A stretch of DNA of 64,000 bases from Sedimentisphaerales bacterium (GTDB lineage: Bacteria; Planctomycetota; Phycisphaerae; Sedimentisphaerales; SM23-30): NCBI GenBank assembly GCA_028281535.1, contig JANQJS010000038.1, forward strand, positions 1 through 64,000, written 5' to 3'. The position numbers and the translations under genes are program-made. The stretch's first letter is position 1. Each line of letters begins with the position of its first letter. Of this stretch, positions 53,689 to 62,396 are shown piece by piece. The notes beneath the pieces were generated by a model that ran no database searches, had not been told where the DNA came from, and worked only from the letters and a program-made list of their open reading frames with translations.

Positions 53689-55170
53689 TTATCCTACAGC
53701 AGCATTAAATCCATGGCGTTTGCGGTGAGCTTGCATTTCGGGCGATTCCAGTTGTCGCTTGGCACGCTCATATAATTCGTATCCATACCAGTCGATTTCT
53801 TGCTGGCGAACTTCTTCTTCGGTAGGTGGTGTATAATTATGTCGTGCAATCTCGAGAGCTTCGTCGCGAGTGGCAATCAATTCATCGTCTGGCATATCAG
53901 ATAAATTAACGGTTAAATCTACGGCATCACCAATGTCGAAGACAAATTTTTCTTCATCAATAACCATTTGCAGACCATTACTTTTGCCATATTTTTGTTT
54001 CATCTGTGGGGAATTTTTAAATTCATCATACAGAGGTGTTCCTGGATAAGGACATGTAATCATCAGGGCTGACAATGGAATATTTAGCTTTTTGCAATAT
54101 TCAACAGTTTCCATGATGGTCTCACGTGTTTCACCTGGGTAACCTGTCATAAAAGATACTGGCGTACGCAAGCCTGCTCGGCGACTGTTTTCAATCGCTT
54201 TGGCAGCTTTTTCAGGTGTGGTGTTTTTCTTCATACGTTTAAGAATGGTTTCTGAGCCACTTTCAAGGCCATAGCTCACTGAGACACAACCACTCATCCG
54301 CATGCGTTTGAGTAGCTCATAATCACAAATATTTACACGTCCTGTGCAACTCCAGCGAACATTGAGTTTTTGTTTATCAATTAGATCGCAAATGTCAAAG
54401 ACCCGTTTTTTGTCAATAACAAAACAATCATCCTGGAAACTGACAAAATCAACTTGATAACGATTATACAATTCTGTCATTTCGCCCACGACATCTTCCG
54501 CACTTCGTCCTCTGTATTGTCTACCAAAAATACGATAGCAATATTGACATGGGTAAGGACATCCGCGGGAACTAATAACATCAATATCACGTCCCACACC
54601 TACGACTGGGTTTGCCAAGTAGACTTCCATGGGGAAAAGATCCCAGGCAGGATAAGGCAGTTCGTCTAAATTTTCTCGTTGTGGTCGGCCCGCTGTTCGT
54701 ATGATTTGATTGTCCTGTTTGTAAGCTAGCCCTGGAATATCTTTGAGATCTTGATCATTTAGTAATGCGGGCATGAGCTCCAGGATGGTGTCATCGGCTT
54801 CAGCAATTGTCATCACATCGATTTCTAAATTGTTTAGAGCCGTTTCAATAATTGATGTCCCGACTGAGCCGCCCAGAACAATTTTAATATCTGAATTGTA
54901 GTCTCGAACCATTTTACAGAATTCTTTGGTCCATCTATAGACTGTTATCATGCCACCAATCCCAATGATGGGAGTGTCATAGGTTTTAATTTCATCCATG
55001 ACTTGTTGGTGGGACCAGCGTAAGCCATTGACGTCGAGCACGGCAACCTTGTATCCGGCTTTTCTTAGAATTGCTGCGATCAGTCCAATGCCGCAGGGAA
55101 AATTGCGTGGTCGATCCCAGGTTCGAAGTGGTGGGAAGACCAACAGTATATCAACTTGCTTTTTTCCCAT
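53689..55170 (-). CDS. B12-binding-domain radical SAM protein
   Basis: A 493-residue radical SAM enzyme. The N-terminal 150 residues have the Rossmann-like cobalamin-binding fold (LLVFPPLRTWDRPRNFPCGIGLIAAIL, IGIGGM), although the DxHxxG cobalt ligand is not seen. The iron-sulfur motif is SSRGCPYPCQYCYR near residue 205, then YGLESGSETILKRMKKN and the GYPGET strand. The C-terminus is helical. Such enzymes modify unactivated carbons, commonly by methylation. Being inside the nonulosonate operon, it may alter the sugar or a flagellin side chain. Start ATG 55170, AGGA upstream. Confidence 0.85.
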   Translation of the reverse strand: MGKKQVDILLVFPPLRTWDRPRNFPCGIGLIAAILRKAGYKVAVLDVNGLRWSHQQVMDEIKTYDTPIIGIGGMITVYRWTKEFCKMVRDYNSDIKIVLGGSVGTSIIETALNNLEIDVMTIAEADDTILELMPALLNDQDLKDIPGLAYKQDNQIIRTAGRPQRENLDELPYPAWDLFPMEVYLANPVVGVGRDIDVISSRGCPYPCQYCYRIFGRQYRGRSAEDVVGEMTELYNRYQVDFVSFQDDCFVIDKKRVFDICDLIDKQKLNVRWSCTGRVNICDYELLKRMRMSGCVSVSYGLESGSETILKRMKKNTTPEKAAKAIENSRRAGLRTPVSFMTGYPGETRETIMETVEYCKKLNIPLSALMITCPYPGTPLYDEFKNSPQMKQKYGKSNGLQMVIDEEKFVFDIGDAVDLTVNLSDMPDDELIATRDEALEIARHNYTPPTEEEVRQQEIDWYGYELYERAKRQLESPEMQAHRKRHGFNAAVG

Positions 55171-55220
55171 TCTGTATCCTTTCGCTTATCCTCAGAAGTA
55201 TAGTTTAATAAATTCAAAAA

Positions 55221-55961
55221 TCAAACAAATGATTTTATTGAATGTGTATGCAGGTTCTTGTCAGCTTTTTCTCGAATGATGGCTTCTGCTAGATAGAAAT
55301 CACGAAGTGAGTCAATATCCACGGTTTCGTGAGCTTCCTGCATGACGCCTCGACGATCTGTTCCCAAAAAGGCATGTGGATTATCACTTTCAGCAGACTC
55401 CATGAGTGTTTGATATTTTACGGCACACACCGCTCCATCAATAGAATAGAGTGGTGGTAGGTTTTGGCGTTGATAAATGTTATTTTCGATATAGACGTTG
55501 GCTTTGTCGTCATCAAGTTGGTAAAGCCAATAAGGATGAAATTTTCCAACGGGTGACATCGTTTGTGCTGAATCTGCATCGGTTTCGATTAGTTTGTTAA
55601 TGGTTTTGTCGATGATACCTTCAGCTCTTACTGGAATATTGGCATAAAGCAGGACGACAATGTCTGGAATATAGCTTTGAGTTTCTGCTAATTTTACGCA
55701 ACAGTGCCGCATCGCATCGTCAATTTTTGAAAGATGATTTGCTAGGTGCTCTGGGCGTTCAACTAAATCAACATTATAGTCTTGTGATATTTCTTTAATA
55801 AATGGATCATCTGTTGAGATGGCAATTTTATCCAGTTTCTTTGCATTAAGGGCCGCTTCGATCGTGTAACTTATAACAGGTTTATCAAGTAGTTCACGGA
55901 TGTTCTTTTGCGGTACGCCTCGACTGCCTGCTCGAGCTGGGATGATACCTAATATGTTCAC
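55221..55961 (-). CDS. neuA: CMP-nonulosonic acid cytidylyltransferase
   Basis: A 246-residue nucleotidyltransferase activating the nonulosonic acid with CTP. The signature IIPARAGSRGVPQKNIREL is intact, with ISTDDPFI and the GAVCAVKYQTL substrate region. The product, a CMP-sugar, is the donor expected for a Maf-type transferase. Start is GTG 55961 with AGGAG 9 nt upstream. It is 27 nt after the fused pseudo-radical SAM gene and 50 nt before the radical SAM gene. Confidence 0.92.
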   Translation of the reverse strand: MNILGIIPARAGSRGVPQKNIRELLDKPVISYTIEAALNAKKLDKIAISTDDPFIKEISQDYNVDLVERPEHLANHLSKIDDAMRHCCVKLAETQSYIPDIVVLLYANIPVRAEGIIDKTINKLIETDADSAQTMSPVGKFHPYWLYQLDDDKANVYIENNIYQRQNLPPLYSIDGAVCAVKYQTLMESAESDNPHAFLGTDRRGVMQEAHETVDIDSLRDFYLAEAIIREKADKNLHTHSIKSFV

Positions 55962-55988
55962 TGTTCGTTGCTCCTGTTTGGTTGCGAG

Positions 55989-57641
55989 TTAGCGATGCCA
56001 TTCCTTGCAATTGACACATAATTCGTTTGTATTGAAATTGCATTGCTTGTGTGACTGTCGAAGTTCGTCAAGTGGGCCACCTTGCCAGATCTCTTTAAGG
56101 CTCTGGTTGGCAGCGTTGCCAACAATGCTCTTGCCTGAAAAGTCTTGCATGCAGGTGGTGACATTTCCATCAGATAAGATAGACATAACGCGCGATAGTT
56201 TTCGACATGATTCCCGGTTGGGGGGTGACATGTTCATAATTGCTTTGTCTTTGATCTGGCCTGAGAAATCATTAAATCCTTCAATTAATGCGTGACCACA
56301 TTTTCGTACCCAGTGCGCAAAGAAGTCATCCATGTCGCCATAGGTGTCATGTGATTTTACCATGACAGGAATGAGTAGTGGCCCGTTATGGTTATGACTG
56401 GCTTCAAGAAATGGATAAATTTGGTCGAGGAGTTGATCGTAAGAATCTTGTCCTTTTAATTCTTTGTATAGCTCTGGACTATGGGTATCGATATACACAC
56501 TGATGACATCAACATCACTATGTATCAGATCATCAGCAAGAGAATTTTTTAATAGTAGGCCATCGGTAATAATGTTGATGCCAAAAATGCCATTATCCTT
56601 AGCAATTTTAACCATCTCTAATAATTGGGGGTGAGCCAGCGGTTCACCAAAGCCACCAAATGTTAAGCAAATATCGTCGTAGGCTGTGCAATCTTTCATG
56701 ATTTTTGTGAAAAGATTAAGATCCATCTGCTTGCGTTGATTAGCCATCTCTGCATGAGGATACCCCTGGATACGCAGCGTTTGGTCGGTAGTGATTTCAA
56801 TTTCGATCTCTTGTGGGAAATGAAATTTCTGGTGTTCGATTGTCTTGAGATTTGTGACAGTATTTTCGGCAGAATTCGTTGTTGTGGTCTTTTCGGCTAT
56901 CTGCTCTGGTTTCGTGACAATCTGCTCGAGAAGCTCAATACTTCGTTGCGTGTCAGCTAGATACCGAAATTGTGAAAAATTTATCTCTTGGTTTGTTGGG
57001 CAAATGCAATTGCTATTGATGAAATCTGCTCTGGCGGCGTCTGGATTGTAATTTAAAAGATCACATATGGTGACATTGGCTTCAATTAATTCTGAAAGTA
57101 GGTCCATTCGATAAATGCAGCTTGTTAAGCCAGGTGCGGTGTGCGAAAAAGTGAACCGCATCTCTTCTTCGTATTCAAAATGATGATCAATTAATTTGTC
57201 GAGTAGTACCGGGTCAAGACAAATTGCTTCCGCGGCAATGGGGACCGCTGAATAGGCATCCAGCTTTAGCATCATGTTGTAAATTTCAGCCGTAACGGGT
57301 TGTTCATCAAAGCAGGTTGCATCACCAATACCTCCTCGCCATGAGGACAATGCCCATTTGCGTTTTTTGATAATTCGATGTTTTGGTATAGCGTGTTCGA
57401 TGCCTTTGATGTGTATGTCATATGACTTGAGATTTTTTGAAAGCGTCTCTAATTGTCCTTGAGGGCAGCAGACAAAGATTTCATCCAGTTTTTTTGCCTG
57501 GTGTAAAATGTCAATTGTGTGATGCAGGATCGGTTTCTCGTTGATGGTATAATTAATTTTTGAAGATGTTCCTATGGAGCTTTGATCAAGATCTGCATAG
57601 ATCATGGCCATGGTTTTTTTGGGAGTCGCTTGGCTAATCAT
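55989..57641 (-). CDS. fusion: nucleotidyltransferase-like + radical SAM-like lacking its Cys + SPASM
   Basis: A 550-residue protein. The N-terminal 230 residues resemble SpsF/NTP-transferase enzymes (MAMIYADL...NEKPILHHTIDILHQAKKLDEIFVCCP), but the Arg/Gly-rich nucleotide loop is not intact. From about 275 the sequence reads EIEIEITTDQTLRIQGYPH, aligning with the radical SAM start where CxxxCxxC is expected, yet no Cys is there. The rest of the fold is kept: GGFGEPLAHPQL and GINIITDGLLL. The C-terminus (about 460-550) is a SPASM-type Cys-rich domain (DGNVTTC, CNFNTNELCVNCKEW). It resembles the spiro-SPASM family as I recall it. I chose ATG 57641 (AAGGAG 10 nt upstream), which overlaps the Maf gene by 8 nt. 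Function unknown; it may be non-catalytic or use SPASM clusters only. Confidence 0.7.
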   Translation of the reverse strand: MISQATPKKTMAMIYADLDQSSIGTSSKINYTINEKPILHHTIDILHQAKKLDEIFVCCPQGQLETLSKNLKSYDIHIKGIEHAIPKHRIIKKRKWALSSWRGGIGDATCFDEQPVTAEIYNMMLKLDAYSAVPIAAEAICLDPVLLDKLIDHHFEYEEEMRFTFSHTAPGLTSCIYRMDLLSELIEANVTICDLLNYNPDAARADFINSNCICPTNQEINFSQFRYLADTQRSIELLEQIVTKPEQIAEKTTTTNSAENTVTNLKTIEHQKFHFPQEIEIEITTDQTLRIQGYPHAEMANQRKQMDLNLFTKIMKDCTAYDDICLTFGGFGEPLAHPQLLEMVKIAKDNGIFGINIITDGLLLKNSLADDLIHSDVDVISVYIDTHSPELYKELKGQDSYDQLLDQIYPFLEASHNHNGPLLIPVMVKSHDTYGDMDDFFAHWVRKCGHALIEGFNDFSGQIKDKAIMNMSPPNRESCRKLSRVMSILSDGNVTTCMQDFSGKSIVGNAANQSLKEIWQGGPLDELRQSHKQCNFNTNELCVNCKEWHR

Positions 57642-59613
57642 TGTTGTTTGACTCCTTGTTATCATGCTTTTTGAGCTCATCTTCGATGCGTTCGACTCCT
57701 TTGTGGAGTAGGTCAATTAACCTCTGGCAGCCATCTTTCAGTTGGGTGACGTAGTTTATATCTCGTAACAATTGTTGACGTTGTCGTTTAGTTCCCTGGT
57801 TGTTTTGAATGCCAATGGCTCGATCATTTCTAAAACGAATCCATTCGGCTGTTTGAGATACACTACCAATAAGCTGGTAAATCTTTGGGCGTTGACTTAC
57901 TTTGACCCTTAATTCGTCAAGGCGAATCATCTTGTTGTTTAAAGCCGCTTGATCTTCGACTAGTTCTAGCATTTCTGTCACAAGGTCAATCGTTTCGATA
58001 ACAATTTCTCGAAATTCCTCAGCTTCTTCAATGCGATTATTGAGAATGTCTTTACACTTTTTAAGCGGTTTTGGATTAAACCACTTTGAAATTTCAGGGT
58101 ACTCAAAAAGCGAAGGAGGGATGGGATCTTTGCAAAATTCCTCAGCCGCTTCTTCGAGAGTCATGACTTGTGAAAACTGTTTTTTGACACCGCCACCTGT
58201 TGCGTCGATGACCCGAGAAGTCGATTTAGCAAAATCTCTTTCAAACTGTTGCAAATAGGTAAACATTTCTTCGTCTGTATATATGGGTTTATCGTTACAA
58301 TCTTTTACGCGACGCAATGACTGCCCTTGACGAAGAATGCGTTCAAATTCTTTGTTTTCCATGGTGCAGAAACGGTTGAGTTCTGGTTTCCAGATGTCGT
58401 GTAATGCATTTCCTGGCGAATAGTAAACATGATTTGTAAATCCTAAATCTTGTCCGATGAAAATAATTGGATCGGCACCAATATATTGAGCCAGGTAGAA
58501 TGACAGATGGGCAACGGTTGTGCCGCCTGTGAGATTGTCATGGGGATCTTCATAACCTTCAAGTACCACCGAGAGAAATTCATTCCATAAGAGGGTAATA
58601 GGGCCTATGTCACGATACGTATCAATGACATCAGAGTGGGCTTTGGGTTCAGCAACCATTTGAACTTTTGGCAATTCACCAACACCTTCAAAAAAGCGTT
58701 TGCATACATGAGAAAAATCCAAGCTGGTCACAAAGTCTGGTTCAATGCCAACATTTAATAATGGCTTCAGGACGGTTTGGACTGCAATCACAACCACGTT
58801 TGGTCGGATTTTCTTGAGCAGCTCAAGATTTTTTCTCAGAGATGGCCCTGCGGATACTACGATTGCTGGTTTGCCTTCAAAACGTTTTTTGTAAATTTCA
58901 ATCGAGGGTGTTGATAAATAGGTAGGTAAATTGCTGATCAGGTTTTCGCACGTTGTAATATGGCATCCAATCAGAGTCCAAATATTGGCCCGAAGGAATG
59001 ACATATACTCACCAATGGTTTTATGGATTTTTGTATAAAATTCCTGGTTGTATTTTTGCAAGGCATGTGTGTATACAACGCCGAGCATAATAATCGAAGT
59101 ATGCTTTTCAAATTTCTTGAAGATTTCACTGCGATTGGTATCTGTGATAATCAGCAAACGACCATCTTTGATCATTTCGGAAAAGTCAAATAACTCAAAT
59201 GCCATGCGTATCAATGTTGTGTTTGATTCACAAACAGCAATAAACGTGTCGCCTGTGATTCTTTCTGCCAATGCTTGAATGTGGTAGCCAAGGCCAAAAC
59301 CATCAACAATAAAGCAGGCTGGAATTTTGCCTTCATTTTCTTCGATTTGTTTTTCTGCTTGTTCTTCAGCACCATCTGCCCATTGCTCAGCTTCACGTTG
59401 TGGATCATAGCGACTATGCAAATAGACTTTTCGTCCATTGTCGCCATTAACTTTGCAGGTGACCATGCCGTTGCGCGTCTCTTCGAGTTCAATAAAATCT
59501 TGGGGGTCGATGAGATCAAGTTCTTGTGCGAAATGGGGAGCGACTTCACATAACGCTCGCATGTTGGTTATGTAGGGTGTTGTTGTTTCTAATTGTTTTG
59601 GCAACGTTAGCAT
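57634..59613 (-). CDS. Maf/DUF115 flagellin nonulosonate transferase-like protein
   Basis: A 659-residue protein of the DUF115/MptE-like family, whose members include motility-associated factors that transfer nonulosonic acids to flagellin. The N-terminal part (about 1-230) is mixed alpha/beta (FIVDGFGLGYHIQALAERI). The core begins GKPAIVVSAGPSLRKNLELLKKI and includes VVIAVQTVLKPLLNVGIEPDFVTSLDFSH and DPIIFIGQDLGFTNHVYYSPGN. The last 130 residues are helical and charged, probably a coiled coil. It is the first gene of the nonulosonate operon and has a sigma-28-like motif 112 nt upstream. Cytoplasmic. Start ATG 59613. Confidence 0.85.
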   Translation of the reverse strand: MLTLPKQLETTTPYITNMRALCEVAPHFAQELDLIDPQDFIELEETRNGMVTCKVNGDNGRKVYLHSRYDPQREAEQWADGAEEQAEKQIEENEGKIPACFIVDGFGLGYHIQALAERITGDTFIAVCESNTTLIRMAFELFDFSEMIKDGRLLIITDTNRSEIFKKFEKHTSIIMLGVVYTHALQKYNQEFYTKIHKTIGEYMSFLRANIWTLIGCHITTCENLISNLPTYLSTPSIEIYKKRFEGKPAIVVSAGPSLRKNLELLKKIRPNVVVIAVQTVLKPLLNVGIEPDFVTSLDFSHVCKRFFEGVGELPKVQMVAEPKAHSDVIDTYRDIGPITLLWNEFLSVVLEGYEDPHDNLTGGTTVAHLSFYLAQYIGADPIIFIGQDLGFTNHVYYSPGNALHDIWKPELNRFCTMENKEFERILRQGQSLRRVKDCNDKPIYTDEEMFTYLQQFERDFAKSTSRVIDATGGGVKKQFSQVMTLEEAAEEFCKDPIPPSLFEYPEISKWFNPKPLKKCKDILNNRIEEAEEFREIVIETIDLVTEMLELVEDQAALNNKMIRLDELRVKVSQRPKIYQLIGSVSQTAEWIRFRNDRAIGIQNNQGTKRQRQQLLRDINYVTQLKDGCQRLIDLLHKGVERIEDELKKHDNKESNNND

Positions 59614-59725
59614 TATTTTCTGATTCGTCTTCCTTGATGGCGGTTAATGTAATCCGTTTAGCATTACCAATGAAAATTTTGCATCTGACCACAAAATCAA
59701 AAAGCGTGGCTATAATAGTTATAGT

Positions 59726-59754
59726 TTATCGAGAACAAATCTCTTAAAACTTTG
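59726..59754 (-). promoter_or_regulatory. sigma-28-like promoter before the Maf operon
   Basis: On the minus strand CAAAGTTT, 13 nt, then CTCGATAA, with AAAGTT and CGATAA separated exactly as in the motif before the glycosyltransferase gene (23220-23248). It lies about 112 nt upstream of the Maf start. The spacing is 2 nt longer than the E. coli FliA consensus, so it is a candidate only. Confidence 0.4.
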
Positions 59755-59923
59755 TCTAAAATAACCTAGGTTTTCCGATGTTATAATCGATAACACTGTA
59801 GCATTTAATGTCTTATTTGTAAACACTTTGTAGAAGTTTATATCGGTTTAAACCTATGAATAACATCAATTTTGATATTTTGTTTTATGATGGCAAATGT
59901 TTGCCCAGATGGGAGCTTTGAAG

Positions 59924-60490
59924 ATGTCTGAGTCACCAATGGTTGGCGTTATTACCGGCGTTATTATCGAGTTGTTTATCGTTATTTCCTATCGATCTCT
60001 ACAATTTCGTTGGAGAAGTTTATTATTGTTGATAGGTCCGGTGGTTATTGCGGGGGCGCTGGCGATCGATTATTTTGTCGTTACAAATAAAGAAGCCTTG
60101 ATCGCAACCACGAAAACAATCATCCAGGCAGCTGAAGATGAGAACGCAGAAGCGATTATTCGGCTTTTAGATGAGGATATTGAGATGAGTAGCGATGAAA
60201 TACCAGGCGTGCAAGGCGTTGGAATTGACAGGGCATCGCTGGTAATTCGGGGCTATTTAAATGGGCCATTTATATCGAATAACATTATCCGGGAGCTTAG
60301 TGTCAAGAAAGTAAGCGATACTCACGGAAGTGTCTATTTCAGTGTCAGTACCACTTTTGACCCAAAAAGTAAAAAGGCTGCGGGGGGCTATGTCAGGTCA
60401 GACTGGCAATTTGACTATATCATAGATTCTTCTATGGAAACCTACAAAGTGAGTAAAATGACAAATCTTAGGATTCGCAGAGGGGGCTAA
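59924..60490 (+). CDS. small membrane protein with NTF2-like outer domain, function unknown
   Basis: A 188-residue protein I do not recognise. Two hydrophobic segments lie near the N-terminus (GVITGVIIELFIVISY and LLLLIGPVVIAGALAIDYFVV), followed by a 120-residue soluble part with helices (LIATTKTIIQAAEDENAEAIIRLLDEDIEM) and a beta sheet ending YKVSKMTNLRIRRGG. That order (helices, then curved strands, with IIRLLDEDIEM typical) resembles NTF2-like/DUF4440 domains, which is a guess. I chose ATG 59924, preceded by GGGAG at 8 nt, over an ATG nine codons earlier. It is divergent from the Maf operon and convergent with the ABC permease. Confidence 0.6.
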   Translation: MSESPMVGVITGVIIELFIVISYRSLQFRWRSLLLLIGPVVIAGALAIDYFVVTNKEALIATTKTIIQAAEDENAEAIIRLLDEDIEMSSDEIPGVQGVGIDRASLVIRGYLNGPFISNNIIRELSVKKVSDTHGSVYFSVSTTFDPKSKKAAGGYVRSDWQFDYIIDSSMETYKVSKMTNLRIRRGG

Positions 60491-60566
60491 ATATTCGCGA
60501 ATTCGATCGATATATGGGGAGTAAATTACAGATAATCTGTGATATTTGATTAAGGCATAAACCTGG

Positions 60567-61592
60567 TCAATAATTAGCCTGTTTGTTTTTTAGAAGAAGA
60601 TGGATGAAAAAGGGCGAACCTGTGACGGCCGTAATGATGCCGACAGGCATTTCTGTCGGGGCGAGTATTGTTCGAGCAATGGTGTCGCATACAACCAGAA
60701 ATGCCCCTCCTAGTAAAAATGTCGAGGGCAAAATAATTCGGTGATCAAACCCTGAAAGTTGCCGCACGATATGTGGGATAATTAAGCCAACAAAACCGAT
60801 CGGGCCCGCTAATGAGACGACTGCCGCAGTGGTGAGACCGCCTGCGATAAATACATTTCGTTGTAATGTGTGAACATCGACGCCGTGGCCCATAGCCATT
60901 TCCTGGCCAAGAGCAATATGATTTAGGCTGGGGGTTTGCATGAAAAGTAAAACCAACCCTGGAATGAGTAGTGGCAAAAGGGCGGATAATTCGCCATAGC
61001 CTATGACGTCAACACCTCCCATAGTCCAGCGATTCATGGCAACCAATTTATTGGGGCTTGCAAAATAACTCAGCAAAAGAATGATTGCGCTACAGAATAT
61101 CCCAATGGTGACTCCGGTCAGCAATAAGGTAAAAATGGATGTCGTTGTCTTGCGTTTTGCCAGTGAGTAGATAAAAAAGAGCGTGAGACTCGACCCTAAT
61201 AGAGCAAAGCATTGTGTTGAAGTTAATGGGCCTAGCCGAAAAGATAAACTTGAAAAAGTAATGGCTAAGTATGCACCTACCGTGCCACCGCCCGTAACAC
61301 CCAGTGTGTAGGGGGTGGCTAGTGGGTTACGTAAAATGACTTGAAAAACAGATCCTGTTAGAGCAAGGCTGGCTCCGACAAGAAACGCTAAAATTGTTCT
61401 TGGGAGTCGTTGATCGATTAATATTTTTGTGTCTATATGGTATTCCGCAGAGTGCGTTAGATCAGAAAGCACCTGTTCCGCATCGAGCTTTTCACTTCCA
61501 ATCCATGGGGTAATGCAAAGTACCAACAATGTGACGATTAGATACTTTGTGCATGACAGCAAGCAGTGGCGTTTAGTAGGTAATGATCTCAT
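60567..61592 (-). CDS. BtuC/FecCD-type ABC transporter permease
   Basis: A 341-residue polytopic membrane protein with about ten hydrophobic helices, the permease of a cobalamin/siderophore-type importer. Family marks are RLPRTILAFLVGASLALTGSVFQVILRNPLATPYTLGV, MNRWTMGG, LSLAGPIGFVGLIIPHIVRQLSG and a C-terminal PTEMPVGIITAVTGSPFFIHLLL. It starts 9 nt after the ATPase gene. It works with the ATPase 61602-62396 and the binding protein 62393-63322. B12 or ferric chelate substrates both remain possible. Confidence 0.9.
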   Translation of the reverse strand: MRSLPTKRHCLLSCTKYLIVTLLVLCITPWIGSEKLDAEQVLSDLTHSAEYHIDTKILIDQRLPRTILAFLVGASLALTGSVFQVILRNPLATPYTLGVTGGGTVGAYLAITFSSLSFRLGPLTSTQCFALLGSSLTLFFIYSLAKRKTTTSIFTLLLTGVTIGIFCSAIILLLSYFASPNKLVAMNRWTMGGVDVIGYGELSALLPLLIPGLVLLFMQTPSLNHIALGQEMAMGHGVDVHTLQRNVFIAGGLTTAAVVSLAGPIGFVGLIIPHIVRQLSGFDHRIILPSTFLLGGAFLVVCDTIARTILAPTEMPVGIITAVTGSPFFIHLLLKNKQANY

Positions 61593-61601
61593 GATTGTTA
61601 T

Positions 61602-62396
61602 TTAATTGTTTTCTGTGATTGCTGGCAAAACAACAAATTTATTAGAAGAGGGGTATTGACTGAAAATGATTTTGTCTTGATAAATCGGCTCTAGCACTTC
61701 TGGACAAATGACTTGGTCTGTTTTATTTTGAATAATAACTTTACCTTGATCAAGTAGAACGAGTTCGTCGCAATATATTGCGGCAAGATTTAAATCGTGC
61801 GTAACGATGCCAATAGCGATATCATTATTTTGTAACGATTTTAGTAGGTTAAAAAAGATAGATTGATGATACATGTCCAGGCCCGTTGTTGGTTCATCCA
61901 GCAAGAGGACCTTCGGTGTTTGCGCTAATACGGAAGCTAATAAGACACGTTGCTTTTGGCCGCCTGACAATTCGTTAAGATAGCGATGACGCAAATCAGT
62001 AGTTTGAGTTTGTTCTAGGCAATCCTGAACAATCATTAAGTCACTCTTTTCTAAAAAACATGCACCTTTCAAATGAGCAAAACGTCCCATCGAAACGATT
62101 TCTTCTACGGTATACTCATAATTGCTGTTGACTTGTTGTGGTAAATACGCGAGTGATTTAGCAATCACTTTTCTAGAAAATTGGTTGATGAGCGTGCCAT
62201 GTAGAGACACTGTCCCTTTGCTGGGTTGGATTAATCCCGCAGAAATTTTAAGTAGCGTACTTTTGCCGGCGCCGTTCGGGCCGATGATACCAACCAGTTT
62301 TCCTGGCGACAGGTTAAGCGAAACATGCTCCAATTGCCAATCTGAATGCGAATATGAAAAATCGACTTGATCTACATGGAGATAGGACAATGTCAT
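61602..62396 (-). CDS. ABC transporter ATP-binding protein (BtuD/FecE type)
   Basis: A 264-residue ATPase with Walker A GIIGPNGAGKSTLLK, Q-loop region LAYLPQQ, signature LSGGQKQRVLLASVLA, Walker B VLLLDEPTTGLD and the switch His in IVTHDLNLAA. It powers the adjacent BtuC-like permease. Its start overlaps the end of the binding-protein gene by 4 nt. Confidence 0.93.
   Translation of the reverse strand: MTLSYLHVDQVDFSYSHSDWQLEHVSLNLSPGKLVGIIGPNGAGKSTLLKISAGLIQPSKGTVSLHGTLINQFSRKVIAKSLAYLPQQVNSNYEYTVEEIVSMGRFAHLKGACFLEKSDLMIVQDCLEQTQTTDLRHRYLNELSGGQKQRVLLASVLAQTPKVLLLDEPTTGLDMYHQSIFFNLLKSLQNNDIAIGIVTHDLNLAAIYCDELVLLDQGKVIIQNKTDQVICPEVLEPIYQDKIIFSQYPSSNKFVVLPAITENN

Noticed and set aside
59763-59854. 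Two 10-bp palindromes, AACCTAGGTT (59763-59772) and GGTTTAAACC (59845-59854), before the small membrane protein gene
   Set aside because: Different sequences, AT-rich context, no matching copies seen elsewhere; not enough to call an operator.
60491-60566. Hairpin ACAGAT/ATCTGT in the convergent gap
   Set aside because: Only one base in the loop and no T-run, so a stable terminator is unlikely.
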